Shown here piece after piece: positions 39,432 to 47,990 of a DNA stretch of 64,000 nucleotides (its first letter is position 1; each line of letters opens with the position of its first letter). The translations under genes and the position numbers were made by a program. The stretch spans positions 248,001 to 312,000 of the forward strand of contig NZ_CP083954.1 in assembly GCF_006442975.2 (NCBI RefSeq), in the 5' to 3' direction. The DNA comes from Mesorhizobium sp. B2-1-1 (GTDB taxonomy: Bacteria; Pseudomonadota; Alphaproteobacteria; Rhizobiales; Rhizobiaceae). The notes beneath the pieces are model-generated. The model searched no databases and was not told where the DNA came from. It saw only the letters and a program-made list of their open reading frames with translations.

Positions 39432-39452
39432 TGGCGCGCGTCGGTCGCGCCA
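39432..39452 (+). terminator. Possible weak terminator after gyrB
   Basis: TGGCGCG and CGCGCCA are perfect 7-bp arms around a seven-base loop, 22 bases after the gyrB stop. Only a short GTGTTT follows, so termination strength is doubtful. Confidence 0.4.
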
Positions 39453-39549
39453 GTGTTTCCGTTGCGAGATTCATTCGAACCGCCGGAACGGAAGCTTCTT
39501 TCCAGCATTGTGACAGTATCGATCACAATTCCTGGCGAAGGAGGCTCCC

Positions 39550-39627
39550 ATGGGACGCGGCATCTTGCTCTGGTTACTCGGGGTTCCAATCCCGATCATC
39601 CTTCTCATCATGCTTTTCGCGCGATAG
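39550..39627 (+). CDS. 25-residue hydrophobic membrane peptide
   Basis: ATG 39550 follows a perfect GAAGGAGG. The product MGRGILLWLLGVPIPIILLI plus MLFAR is a single membrane helix with a Pro-Ile-Pro kink and a basic end. Similar micro-proteins of this pattern occur widely in rhizobia as unnamed hypotheticals. It ends nine bases before the next membrane-protein gene, so the two are probably cotranscribed. Function unknown. Confidence 0.75.
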   Translation: MGRGILLWLLGVPIPIILLIMLFAR

Positions 39628-39636
39628 GGGGCTGTC

Positions 39637-40554
39637 ATGCAGTCCACCCTGTCGATCACGGATGATCCCGGCGCGGTGGAATCGTCCGCCACCGCTATCA
39701 GCTGGGGTCCGATCATCGCCGGTGCCTTCGCCGCCTCGACATTGACCTTCATCCTGATGCTGCTCGGCTCCGGCCTGGGGTTGAGCATGGTCTCGCCATG
39801 GTCGGGCTCAAGCGCCTCTATCACCAGCTTCGCGGTTTCGACCGCGGTCTGGCTGATCGTCGTGCAATGGCTGTCATCCGGCCTCGGTGGCTATCTTGCC
39901 GGCCGGCTGCGCACCAAATGGGTGGGCGTGCATACCGACGAGGTTTATTTCCGGGATACGGCTCATGGCTTCCTGGCATGGGCGCTGGCGACGCTGCTGG
40001 TCGTCGGCGTGCTCGGCTCGGCGCTGTCGGCGGCTGTGGGTTCCGGCGTCCAGGCTGTATCCAGCGTGGCCGCCGGCGCCGCCCAGGGCGCTTCGGCCGG
40101 TGCATCGGCCAATGCAGGCGGGGCATCGACGGACAATGCCACATCCTATCTGGTGGACTCGTTGTTCAGGCCGGCGGACGCGGCGAGACTGGCGGCAGCC
40201 AATCCGCAAAACGACGCGGCGGCGGCGGCGCAGGCATCGCGCATCCTGGTCGCCAGCGCTGCGGCTGGCGAGGTTTCGCCCGAGGACAAGACATACCTGT
40301 CGCAGCTGGTCGCGGCACGCACCGGCCTGTCGGAAGCAGACGCCAAGACGCGTGTCGATACGCTGCTGGCAAAGGCGCAGGACGCCAAGGCCAAGGCCCA
40401 GCAGGCGGCCGATACCGCCAGGAAGGCGAGCGCCACATTTGCGCTCCTCGGCGCCCTGTCGCTGGTCATCGGCGCCTTCATCGCCAGCGCCGCGGCCGCC
40501 CTCGGCGGCAGGCAGCGCGACGACGAGGAGGCTGTGTTCCTGACCAGCCGTTGA
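39637..40554 (+). CDS. Hypothetical four-helix membrane protein
   Basis: 305 residues. Hydrophobic helices lie near 20-50, 65-88, 110-135 and 270-295, flanking a long Ala/Ser/Gln-rich, probably helical, soluble region (about 140-265) with many AAAA and KAKAQQAADTA stretches. Gly-rich GSGLGLSMVSPW and GGYLAGRLRTKW segments resemble the small family of hypothetical rhizobial membrane proteins of this size. It follows the 25-residue peptide and ends at a bidirectional terminator facing pntB. No function can be assigned. Confidence 0.75.
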   Translation: MQSTLSITDDPGAVESSATAISWGPIIAGAFAASTLTFILMLLGSGLGLSMVSPWSGSSASITSFAVSTAVWLIVVQWLSSGLGGYLAGRLRTKWVGVHTDEVYFRDTAHGFLAWALATLLVVGVLGSALSAAVGSGVQAVSSVAAGAAQGASAGASANAGGASTDNATSYLVDSLFRPADAARLAAANPQNDAAAAAQASRILVASAAAGEVSPEDKTYLSQLVAARTGLSEADAKTRVDTLLAKAQDAKAKAQQAADTARKASATFALLGALSLVIGAFIASAAAALGGRQRDDEEAVFLTSR

Positions 40555-40570
40555 ACATCGTCTGAAATCC

Positions 40571-40606
40571 GCATGAAGAAGCCCGGCGAGCCGGGCTTCT
40601 TCATGC
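40571..40606. terminator. Bidirectional hairpin terminator between the membrane-protein gene and pntB
   Basis: A perfect 16-bp stem, GCATGAAGAAGCCCGG / CCGGGCTTCTTCATGC with a CGAG loop, sits 16 bases past each convergent stop codon. The A-rich left and T-rich right portions suit termination from both sides. Confidence 0.85.
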
Positions 40607-40622
40607 GGACGATGTGACCGGG

Positions 40623-42023
40623 TCAGTGATCCATGGCCTTGACGATTTCCTCGGTCATCTTCTTGGCGTCGCCGAGCAGCATCATGGTGCCGTCCTTGTA
40701 GAACAGCGTGTTGTCGATGCCGGCATAGCCGGAGCCGAGCGAGCGCTTGACGAACAGGCAGGTGCGCGCCTTGTCGACGTCGAGGATCGGCATACCGTAA
40801 ATAGGTGAGGACTTGTCATCCCGCGCGGACGGGTTGGTGACGTCGTTGGCGCCGATGACATAGGCGACGTCGGCCTGCGCGAATTCGGAATTGATGTCCT
40901 CGAGCTCGAACACTTCGTCGTAAGGCACGTTGGCTTCGGCCAAGAGCACGTTCATGTGGCCCGGCATGCGGCCGGCCACGGGGTGGATGGCGTATTTGAC
41001 GTCGACGCCATTGGCCTTGAGCTTGTCGGCCATTTCGCGCAGTGCATGCTGCGCCTGGGCGACGGCCATGCCGTAGCCAGGGACGATGATGACTTTCTGT
41101 GCGTTCATCATCAGATAGGCGGCATCGTCGGCCGAGCCCTGCTTGACCGTGCGCTCGATCCCATCATCAGCGCCCGCGGCTGCGGTCTCACCACCGAAGC
41201 CGCCGAGGATGACGGAGATGAAGGAGCGGTTCATGCCCTTGCACATGATGTAGGACAGGATGGCGCCCGACGAGCCGACCAGGGCGCCGGTGATGATCAG
41301 CGCCAGATTGCCGAGCGTGAAGCCCAGAGCCGCGGCCGCCCAACCCGAATAGGAGTTGAGCATCGACACCACCACCGGCATGTCGGCGCCGCCGATGGGG
41401 ATGATGAGCAGCACGCCCAGCACCAGCGATGCGGCAACGATGAGCCAGAAGACGAGCTTCGATTCGGTGGTGACCAAAAGCACGATCAGCACGACCAAGG
41501 CGATGCCAAGCGCGATGTTGATGAAATGGCGGCCGCCGATCATGATCGGCTTGCCCGACATGCGCCCGTCAAGCTTGAGGAAGGCGATGACCGAGCCGGT
41601 GAAGGTGATGGCGCCGATGGCCACACCCAGGCTCATTTCGACCAGCGCCTGTGCGTGGATGTCGCCCGCCGTGCCGATGCCGAAGCTTTCCGGCGCATAG
41701 ATGGCGGCCGCCGCCACCATCACGGCGGCAAGGCCGACGAGCGAGTGGAAGGCGGCGACCAGTTGCGGCATCGAGGTCATGGCGATGCGCCTGGCCGTGA
41801 CGGCGCCGACGCCGCCGCCAATGGCAAGGCCGAGCACGATCAGGCCGAAGCGTCCGGCCGATGGCGTGGCCAGCGCCAGCGTGGTGGCGATGGCGATGCC
41901 CATGCCGATCATGCCGTAGAGATTGCCCTGCCGGCTGGTGGTCGGGTGCGACAGGCCGCGCAACGCCAGGATGAAGAGAATGCCGGAGACCAGATAGAGG
42001 AAGGAGGCGAGATTGACGGTCAC
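40623..42023 (-). CDS. pntB: NAD(P) transhydrogenase subunit beta
   Basis: 466 residues from a GTG at 42023, one base after the pntAB stop. About nine membrane helices fill the first 270 residues (domain II), then the NADP-binding domain III carries VIIVPGYGMAVAQAQHAL, HPVAGRMPGHMNVLLAEA and YVIGANDVTNPSAR. It couples proton entry to hydride transfer from NADH to NADP in the inner membrane. It is the last gene of the three-gene operon and ends at a shared terminator. Confidence 0.97.
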   Translation of the reverse strand: MTVNLASFLYLVSGILFILALRGLSHPTTSRQGNLYGMIGMGIAIATTLALATPSAGRFGLIVLGLAIGGGVGAVTARRIAMTSMPQLVAAFHSLVGLAAVMVAAAAIYAPESFGIGTAGDIHAQALVEMSLGVAIGAITFTGSVIAFLKLDGRMSGKPIMIGGRHFINIALGIALVVLIVLLVTTESKLVFWLIVAASLVLGVLLIIPIGGADMPVVVSMLNSYSGWAAAALGFTLGNLALIITGALVGSSGAILSYIMCKGMNRSFISVILGGFGGETAAAGADDGIERTVKQGSADDAAYLMMNAQKVIIVPGYGMAVAQAQHALREMADKLKANGVDVKYAIHPVAGRMPGHMNVLLAEANVPYDEVFELEDINSEFAQADVAYVIGANDVTNPSARDDKSSPIYGMPILDVDKARTCLFVKRSLGSGYAGIDNTLFYKDGTMMLLGDAKKMTEEIVKAMDH

Positions 42024-42024
42024 G

Positions 42025-42450
42025 TCACTTGTCCTTCTTCTTGTACATTGCCAGCATGCGCTGGGTGACGAGGAAGCCGCCGAAGATGTTGACCGACACC
42101 AGCATCAGCGCGACGAAGCCGAAGCCCGCGGCGACGCCGGAGGCGGCGATGCCGACGGCAAGCAGCGCGCCGACGACGATGACCGAGGAGATGGCGTTGG
42201 TGACGGCCATCAGCGGCGTGTGCAGCGCAGGCGTCACCGACCAGACGACGTAATAGCCGACGAAGATCGCCAGCACGAAGATGGCCAGGCGGAAGACGAA
42301 GGGATCGATGGCGCCGCCCGACAGCGCGTGCGCGGCGTCGCCGGCCGCCTCGGCGCCGCCGGGAGCATTTGCCAGGTTCTGCACCGCCAGCCGGACGGCA
42401 GCACTTGCCTGGTCGAGCTGGTCGAGGGCTTTCTGCAAGGTCTGGTCCAT
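42025..42450 (-). CDS. pntAB: NAD(P) transhydrogenase subunit alpha, membrane part
   Basis: 141 residues from ATG 42450, whose A is the last base of the pntAA stop. A polar N-terminal stretch of about 50 residues is followed by three to four helices (FVFRLAIFVLAIFVGYYVVW, then SSVIVVGALLAVGIAA and FVALMLVSVNIFGGFLVTQR), ending MYKKKDK. It forms part of the membrane channel with PntB. The split of alpha into PntAA and PntAB is normal in alphaproteobacteria; the polar N-terminal stretch is longer than in the shortest homologues. Confidence 0.94.
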   Translation of the reverse strand: MDQTLQKALDQLDQASAAVRLAVQNLANAPGGAEAAGDAAHALSGGAIDPFVFRLAIFVLAIFVGYYVVWSVTPALHTPLMAVTNAISSVIVVGALLAVGIAASGVAAGFGFVALMLVSVNIFGGFLVTQRMLAMYKKKDK

Positions 42451-43778
42451 CACGCGGTCCCTTTCGGCTTGGGCGAGGGCGACTTTGGCGAGGGCGACTT
42501 TGGCAGCGAGGGCTTGGATGCGGCGGCTTGCTTGGGCGCGGCTTTCCTGGGCGCGGCTTTCTTGGGCGCCGAAGCATCGGCGACCATTGTGCTGGCCGGT
42601 ATCGCCGGCGGTTCGATATATTGGCCCTTTGGCGGCTGCTGGTCGGCCTTGGCGAAGGCCGGATGGACGATCTTGCCACCGTCGGTCAGCATGGTCGCCT
42701 TGACCAGGTCGTCATCGCGATTGATGGCAAGCGTCTTCGTCGCCTTGTCGACCAGGGTCTCGAGGAAAGCAAAAAGGTTCCTGGCGTAGAGCAGCGAGGC
42801 GGAGGCCGCGACGCGGCCCGGCACGTTGAGGTAGCCGACGATCTTGACGCCGTTGGCCGTCGTCACGACCTTGCCAGGCACAGCGCCCTCGACATTGCCG
42901 CCGCGCTCCACCGCAAGATCGACGATCACCGAACCAGGCTTCATCGAGGCGACCATGTCAGCCGACACCAGCCTCGGCGCCGGGCGGCCGGGGATCAGCG
43001 CCGTGGTGATGACGATGTCCTGCTTGGCAATGTGCTCGGCGGTCAGCGCCGCCTGCTTGGCCTGGTACTCCTTGGACATCTCCTTGGCGTAGCCGCCGGC
43101 GGTCTCGGCCGCCTTGAACTCTTCGTCCTCGACGGCGAGGAACTTTGCGCCAAGCGAGGCGACCTGTTCCTTGGCGGCGGGGCGAACGTCGGTCGCGGTG
43201 ACGACTGCGCCGAGCCGGCGCGCTGTGGCGATCGCCTGCAGGCCGGCGACGCCGACGCCCATGATGAACACCTTGGCGGCAGGAACCGTGCCGGCCGCCG
43301 TCATCATCATCGGCAGCGCGCGATCGTATTCGGCTGCGCCGTCGATCACCGCCTGGTAGCCGGCAAGGTTAGCCTGCGAGGACAAGACGTCCATCGACTG
43401 GGCGCGCGTGATGCGCGGCATGAATTCCATCGAGAAGGCCGTCACCCCGGCCTTGGCCAGTGCCGCGACGGCGGCATCGTTGCCATAGGGATCCATGATG
43501 GCGATCACGGCAACGCCGCGCTTGTAGGATTTGAGCTCCGCATCCGTCGGCTGGCGCACCTTCAGCACCACGTCGGCCTTGGCAACATCGCCGGCCTCGC
43601 CGATCGAAGCGCCCGCCTTGACGAACTCCTCATCGGGAATGCGCGATCGCGTGCCGGCACCGGCCTCCACAACCACTTCAAGACCCAGGCCGGCCAGCCG
43701 TTTCACCGTATCGGGCGAAGCCGCGACGCGCGGCTCGTTCGCATCGAACTCACGAGGGATGAAAACCGTCTGTCCCAC
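42450..43778 (-). CDS. pntAA: NAD(P) transhydrogenase subunit alpha, NAD-binding part
   Basis: 442 residues. Domain I is complete: RVAASPDTVKRLAGLGLEV near 17-35, the substrate loop SMEFMPRITRAQSMD, the Rossmann loop VFIMGVGVAGLQAIATARRL near 169-188 and DVRPAAKEQVASLGA. After about residue 400 comes an unusual Lys/Ala/Pro/Ser tail (APKKAAPRKAAPKQAA, then SPKSPSPKPKG), partly encoded by a perfect 15-bp tandem duplication at 42472-42501. Such tails vary in this family. It is the first gene of the pntAA-pntAB-pntB operon, 87 bases below the oxidase subunit IV gene. Confidence 0.96.
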   Translation of the reverse strand: MGQTVFIPREFDANEPRVAASPDTVKRLAGLGLEVVVEAGAGTRSRIPDEEFVKAGASIGEAGDVAKADVVLKVRQPTDAELKSYKRGVAVIAIMDPYGNDAAVAALAKAGVTAFSMEFMPRITRAQSMDVLSSQANLAGYQAVIDGAAEYDRALPMMMTAAGTVPAAKVFIMGVGVAGLQAIATARRLGAVVTATDVRPAAKEQVASLGAKFLAVEDEEFKAAETAGGYAKEMSKEYQAKQAALTAEHIAKQDIVITTALIPGRPAPRLVSADMVASMKPGSVIVDLAVERGGNVEGAVPGKVVTTANGVKIVGYLNVPGRVAASASLLYARNLFAFLETLVDKATKTLAINRDDDLVKATMLTDGGKIVHPAFAKADQQPPKGQYIEPPAIPASTMVADASAPKKAAPRKAAPKQAAASKPSLPKSPSPKSPSPKPKGTA

Positions 43779-43865
43779 CGCATGATCCTTTCGGCTGGAA
43801 CCTGTTTGCGCAAAATGTCGGCCGGGGCATCCGGCGACGTCAAAGGCAATGGGGTTTTGGAAAGA

Positions 43866-44090
43866 CTATCGCAGAATGAAGGCGCCGACGGCCATGATCA
43901 GGACGAACAGGATAGTCGCCGAGAAGAAGCCGCCCGCGAAGAAACCGAAAGCCATCGCCAGAAGTATGGCGCCGCAGAAGAGTGATCCGTATTTGGCCAG
44001 CATGAGGAAGCCCGCATAGGTGCGGTCGTGCTCGGCATAGTCCATCTTCGCGCCCAGTTCGACAGGACCGGTCGGCGTGTGCTCAGCCAT
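43866..44090 (-). CDS. aa3-type cytochrome c oxidase subunit IV
   Basis: 74 residues from ATG 44090 with a GGGG site upstream. The family pattern is clear: a polar N-terminus ending MDYAEHDRTYAGFLMLAKYG, then two helix-like hydrophobic stretches to the end. It is a small accessory subunit of the aa3 oxidase in alphaproteobacteria; the other oxidase genes are not in the window. It lies upstream of pntAA on the same strand, 87 bases away, and may share its transcript. Confidence 0.88.
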   Translation of the reverse strand: MAEHTPTGPVELGAKMDYAEHDRTYAGFLMLAKYGSLFCGAILLAMAFGFFAGGFFSATILFVLIMAVGAFILR

Positions 44091-44303
44091 AGGAATACCC
44101 CTTCGAAGACATCTTTCAGGCACATAGCGAAAAGCCGCGCCGAGAGCAATGGCGCTATTGCCGCATCGCAGCTTACAACTGCCTCAAGGGAAATTTGAAG
44201 CAAAGCGCCCCTGCGTTCGGCAGAATCGCCGAACCGCTCCGGCTGCTTGTTTTCGCGCAATCCCGGACGAAGCCGGCTGGCGCGTCAACCGCGCTGTCCG
44301 TCT

Positions 44304-44453
44304 TTAGCCGGCGAGGTGCGGAAACAATCCAAGCAGGCCAGCTATGATCAGATAGAGCGCGACGATGTAGTTCAGCAGCCGTGGCATGACCAGGATCAGC
44401 ACCCCGGCGATCAGCGAGATAAGCGGCGTGAGCGCGAGCTGGGAAATATGCAT
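44304..44453 (-). CDS. DUF3096-type small membrane protein
   Basis: 49 residues from ATG 44453 with AAGGA upstream. The product starts MHISQLALTPLISLIAGVLI and continues through LVMPRLLNYIVALYLIIAG to FPHLAG, giving two short helices with a conserved MPRLLNY turn. It matches the DUF3096 pattern. Such proteins are common stand-alone genes in rhizobia with unknown function. It has gaps of about 210 bases downstream and 114 bases upstream, so it is probably its own transcript. Confidence 0.8.
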   Translation of the reverse strand: MHISQLALTPLISLIAGVLILVMPRLLNYIVALYLIIAGLLGLFPHLAG

Positions 44454-44567
44454 GTCGGGGTCCTTTTGGCAGATACGTCGAAATGAAGACGCGGAGCGTC
44501 AACGCGCCGCCGTCATCAAAACGCGGATCTGGCCGGAAAGCTCCGGAGCTTTGCAAAATCAGGGGCC

Positions 44568-45335
44568 TCAGGCGGCCTCACGATAATATTTCGCCGTCGG
44601 CACGATAGACAAGGGCGTCAGCCGATTGATGGCCGGATTGGCGAACATCAACCGCTGTTCCATGGGCGTCGACCTGAAGAATGGGAAACGTTCGAGCGTC
44701 AGGCGCATATTTTCGCCGGCGGGGATTTCGAACAGGGCGATCCGGGTAAGAACGCCCGGAAACTCCTTAGCCTCGGTCCTCTGCACGGCATTGAAGTAAC
44801 GAGAATAAAAATTGGAATGCTCGACCTTGACCGGCGTCAGCACAGAGTTCTGGCCAAAATAGAGCGAGGCCACCATGGCAAGCCTGAGTGTCAGAAACGG
44901 CAGCACTCCGGGTGCCGGCGCGGCGTCAGGATCGGTTGCGAAGCGGGTTCCGTCGATGAAGGTTTCTCCGCGGGCAAGCCGCTCGATCAGTATTTCCGGA
45001 TAGGCATCAACGGAGGGCGAATTCGGGTGCTCGATGGAAATGTAATGGAAGCGGATTGTGCTCACCAATTCGCCGTAGCAATAGACACCGAATCGGTAGG
45101 AATTGGGTAGATTGTCCCAGCGATCCTCGAACATGCCGCTGGCGAGCGGGCCGCACATACCGGAGCGCAGATAGGACTTATAGCGAAGCCGGTAAATCGC
45201 TTCCAAATCCTCGCCCCCGGTAATGAGGCGATAATCGACATGCTCAAGCAGTTGCATCATCGATCGATTCAGCACCGAATCCCCGGCTGTGCTTACCCCG
45301 CCAGACGCATTCCTTGTAGCTGTTGCAGCATCCAT
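44568..45335 (-). CDS. Autoinducer-synthase-like acyltransferase (FeeM/LuxI-type fold)
   Basis: 255 residues. The N-terminal region has the LuxI/FeeM pattern YRLRYKSYLRSGMCG (about 48-62) and FGVYCYGELVSTIRFHYISI (82-101), and the centre has RLARGETFIDGTRFATDPDA. These fit the GNAT-like N-acyl amino acid synthase (FeeM) group, which moves an acyl chain from acyl-ACP to an amino acid. The canonical LuxI residues are only partly met, so an N-acyl-homoserine-lactone product is not shown. No luxR-type receptor gene adjoins it. A perfect 19-bp palindrome lies about 130 bases upstream. Confidence 0.68.
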   Translation of the reverse strand: MDAATATRNASGGVSTAGDSVLNRSMMQLLEHVDYRLITGGEDLEAIYRLRYKSYLRSGMCGPLASGMFEDRWDNLPNSYRFGVYCYGELVSTIRFHYISIEHPNSPSVDAYPEILIERLARGETFIDGTRFATDPDAAPAPGVLPFLTLRLAMVASLYFGQNSVLTPVKVEHSNFYSRYFNAVQRTEAKEFPGVLTRIALFEIPAGENMRLTLERFPFFRSTPMEQRLMFANPAINRLTPLSIVPTAKYYREAA

Positions 45336-45674
45336 CGTCTGTCCTCGAATTCGACCTAGGATAGGCTATTCGAGTTGAAATGAGACACAAGCCGAAATTT
45401 AGATCTTGTTGATTTACATTCCGTTAACCTTAATGGCCGGGAGTCGCCCGAGAATATCTTACTGAGCAATCGTCCGACGATTGCCGCTGAGAGGACGTGG
45501 ATCATGCCTCCGAATACATCTGCATACTCTGAGGAGGACCCTTTCAGCTGCATTGCGCAAAGGCAAAATCGCGGCGGAACCGTATCCCGACACTGAACGA
45601 GTTCGACATCAAAGAGCGTCGTGCGATTCGCAACGCGCGGGGAATCCAATCGAGCGAAGTCGAAAATTACGGCG
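45336..45674. other. Gene-free interval upstream of the acyltransferase
   Basis: 339 bases without a supportable gene. The part nearest the acyltransferase is A/T-rich (ATTTAGATCTTG, TTACATTCCGTTAACC), as expected for its promoter on the minus strand. The centre carries the 19-bp palindrome at 45466-45484. A minus-strand frame of 138 codons crosses the interval but overlaps the GGDEF-EAL gene and shows no protein-like pattern. Confidence 0.6.
45466..45484. promoter_or_regulatory. Perfect 19-bp palindrome upstream of the acyltransferase gene
   Basis: GCAATCGTC-C-GACGATTGC has 9-bp arms without mismatch around one central base. It lies 131-149 bases upstream of the acyltransferase start. Size and symmetry fit a dimeric regulator site, and lux-box-type operators are 18-20 bp palindromes. 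The binding protein is unknown. Confidence 0.55.
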
Positions 45675-47990
45675 CTAACGGACCGTCCGTTTACCGGTGC
45701 GACGCAGGTCAGCGGCAAATGGCCAGGTGACATTCGACATCGTCTCGATACCCGACGCACTGAGCGCGGCACCGAACAGGAAGCCCTGCACGAGATCCGG
45801 TTTCACTTGCAAGGCCAGGATCTTGAGCTGCTCAAAGGTCTCGACGCCTTCGACAGTCACGGAAAGTCCAAGCGGCCGCGACAGATTGACAATGCCCTTC
45901 AGCAGCTCCAGCGAACGCTTGCTCTGGGTGACGTCCATCAAGAAGGAGCGATCGATCTTGATCTTGTCGAGCGGCAGCTTGTGCAGATAGCTCAGGCTCG
46001 AATAGCCGGTCCCGAAATCGTCAAGTGCGATGCGCACACCGATCTGCTTCAGTTCCTCGATATATTGACGTGTCAGCGACTTGTCATCGAGCAGCGCAGT
46101 TTCGGTGACCTCGATCTCCAGCCGGCCGGCGGCAAGGCCGGAGCTGACCAGAGCGTCGCGAACCTTCTGGATGACGTCCCGGTTGCGGAAATCCTTGGCG
46201 GAGAGATTGACCGAGACGCTGGTGTGGTCCGGCCATTTGGCGCATTCGGTGCAGGCTGCCTGCAGCACGAAGGTGCTAATCTCGGAAATGATGCCCATTT
46301 CCTCCGCCAGCGGAATGAAGATGCCGGGCGAAATCGGCCCGAGGTCGGGATGGTCCCATCGGCACAGCGCCTCGCAGCTGGCGATGCGCATCGTGCTCAT
46401 CGCCACGATCGGCTGGTAGACGACGCGCAGGGCCTTGCCTTCCACCGCGCTGCGCAGATCCGCCTTCATCAGCTGGCGGTTGCGGAACGCAGCGTCCATG
46501 GCGGCCTCGAACAGCCGCCAGCCGTTCTTGCCGAGCTCCTTGGCCTTATAGAGCGCCAGGTCCGCCTTGACGATCATGGCATCGACGTCGGTATCCCTGA
46601 CCCGCGACAGCACGGCGCCGGCGCTGGCCTGGATGCGCAGCCCGTGGCCGGCGACGTCCACCTCCCCTTGCAACGCTGCAAAGATCTCGTCGATCTGAAG
46701 GGTCAGATGGCTTTCATCCTCTATACGGTCGAAGAAAACCATGAATTCGTCGCCGCCGAAGCGGCTGACGGTGATGCCTTGTCCCGCAATGGCGGCAAGA
46801 CGCTCGGCCACCGCGTAGATCAATCCATCGCCGATCGGATGCCCGAGCGTGTCGTTGACACTCTTGAAATCGTCGAGGTCGAGCACGGCAAGGCCGCAGA
46901 GGCGGTCACGGTCGCCTGACGCCATCGCCTCGCCGATCAGTTCGTGGAAATAGGCGCGATTGGGCAGGCCGGTGAGATTGTCATAGCGCGCCATGAAGCG
47001 GATCTTGTCTTCCGCCTCGACGCGCGCCGTCACGTCCTCGAAGGTGATGACTCCGAGTTCCTGGCTGCCTTCGCGGGCGGAGAATTCGTAATGTTGGCCA
47101 TTGGCGAGCGAAACCAGGACCTTACGGTCGCGGCCCTCGCGCAATGCACGCGTCAGCTGGGCTTCGATGTAGCGGCAGTCCTTTGGAGCCAGCATGCCGC
47201 CCACGACGCCGCGCATCAAGAGACCATGGATTGACCGCCCAAGCAGCGCATCGGCCGATTTGAGCGACATAAGATGCGCGGCCTCGGCATTGGCGACCGC
47301 CACCCGCCCGTCCGGGCCAAGCATGACGAGGCCATGCGACATGGTATTGAGCGCGCGATCGAATCTGAGCGCGAGCTTCCTCGCTTCCTTGTGGCCGATG
47401 ACGGCCGAGAAAAGCACATCGCGGACGTGGTCGGCGCTGTTGATCGTGACGAAAGTCAACGGGATGATCATCAGACCGAGAATGACCGAAGGCACATCCA
47501 TGCGCAGCAAAAGTGCAAGTGCTGCCGGACCAATGAAGGTCACGGAAAAAACCCGCACCATAATGGGAGAGCCGTAGTTCCGGCCAACAACCGTCACCAA
47601 GGTCGCGATGGCCAGCGACGTCGCGGCCAGTTCGGCAAAGGGATCGGGATAGACATAGATCGATATGAAGCACAGTGCGCCCAACGTGAGGCCCTGCACG
47701 CTGCCCTTGAGGATGTAGTTGCGCTCCCACCGATGCGCCTCTTGGACGTCGGCTATTACACCGCCTGCCTTCCGGAAGGCGCGAATGCCGAAATAGCGGT
47801 AAAGGCAGATGGACAGCAGAACAAAAGAGAAAGCCAGGAACAACGGATTGTTCGTGCGCAAGTAGATCATTAGTCCGAGGATCCAGTAGCACACGCCACC
47901 GATCACCAGCATGTGGGCGTTGTCGAACAACGACCGCACAAACTGGATATAAACATCCGCTGGGATGTTTTCGGTCTTTGTTCTGCCCAT
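45675..47990 (-). CDS. Membrane GGDEF-EAL protein (c-di-GMP cyclase/phosphodiesterase) with PAS domain
   Basis: 771 residues. About six helices occupy residues 25-200, a PAS domain follows (about 215-325, LNTMSHGLVMLGPDGRVAVA), then a GGDEF domain with intact FGGDEF at about 412 and an EAL domain with CEALCRWDHPDLG near 540, DDFGTGYSSLSYLHKLPLD and TVEGVE. Both catalytic motifs are intact, so it may make or degrade c-di-GMP. The RxxD inhibitory site before GGDEF is absent. It is monocistronic, upstream of the acyltransferase on the same strand but 339 bases away. Confidence 0.93.
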   Translation of the reverse strand: MGRTKTENIPADVYIQFVRSLFDNAHMLVIGGVCYWILGLMIYLRTNNPLFLAFSFVLLSICLYRYFGIRAFRKAGGVIADVQEAHRWERNYILKGSVQGLTLGALCFISIYVYPDPFAELAATSLAIATLVTVVGRNYGSPIMVRVFSVTFIGPAALALLLRMDVPSVILGLMIIPLTFVTINSADHVRDVLFSAVIGHKEARKLALRFDRALNTMSHGLVMLGPDGRVAVANAEAAHLMSLKSADALLGRSIHGLLMRGVVGGMLAPKDCRYIEAQLTRALREGRDRKVLVSLANGQHYEFSAREGSQELGVITFEDVTARVEAEDKIRFMARYDNLTGLPNRAYFHELIGEAMASGDRDRLCGLAVLDLDDFKSVNDTLGHPIGDGLIYAVAERLAAIAGQGITVSRFGGDEFMVFFDRIEDESHLTLQIDEIFAALQGEVDVAGHGLRIQASAGAVLSRVRDTDVDAMIVKADLALYKAKELGKNGWRLFEAAMDAAFRNRQLMKADLRSAVEGKALRVVYQPIVAMSTMRIASCEALCRWDHPDLGPISPGIFIPLAEEMGIISEISTFVLQAACTECAKWPDHTSVSVNLSAKDFRNRDVIQKVRDALVSSGLAAGRLEIEVTETALLDDKSLTRQYIEELKQIGVRIALDDFGTGYSSLSYLHKLPLDKIKIDRSFLMDVTQSKRSLELLKGIVNLSRPLGLSVTVEGVETFEQLKILALQVKPDLVQGFLFGAALSASGIETMSNVTWPFAADLRRTGKRTVR

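Noticed and set aside
45356..45772. A 138-codon minus-strand frame filling the gap above the acyltransferase
   Set aside because: It overlaps the 3' end of the GGDEF-EAL gene, starts without a ribosome site and has irregular composition; the gap is better read as a promoter region.
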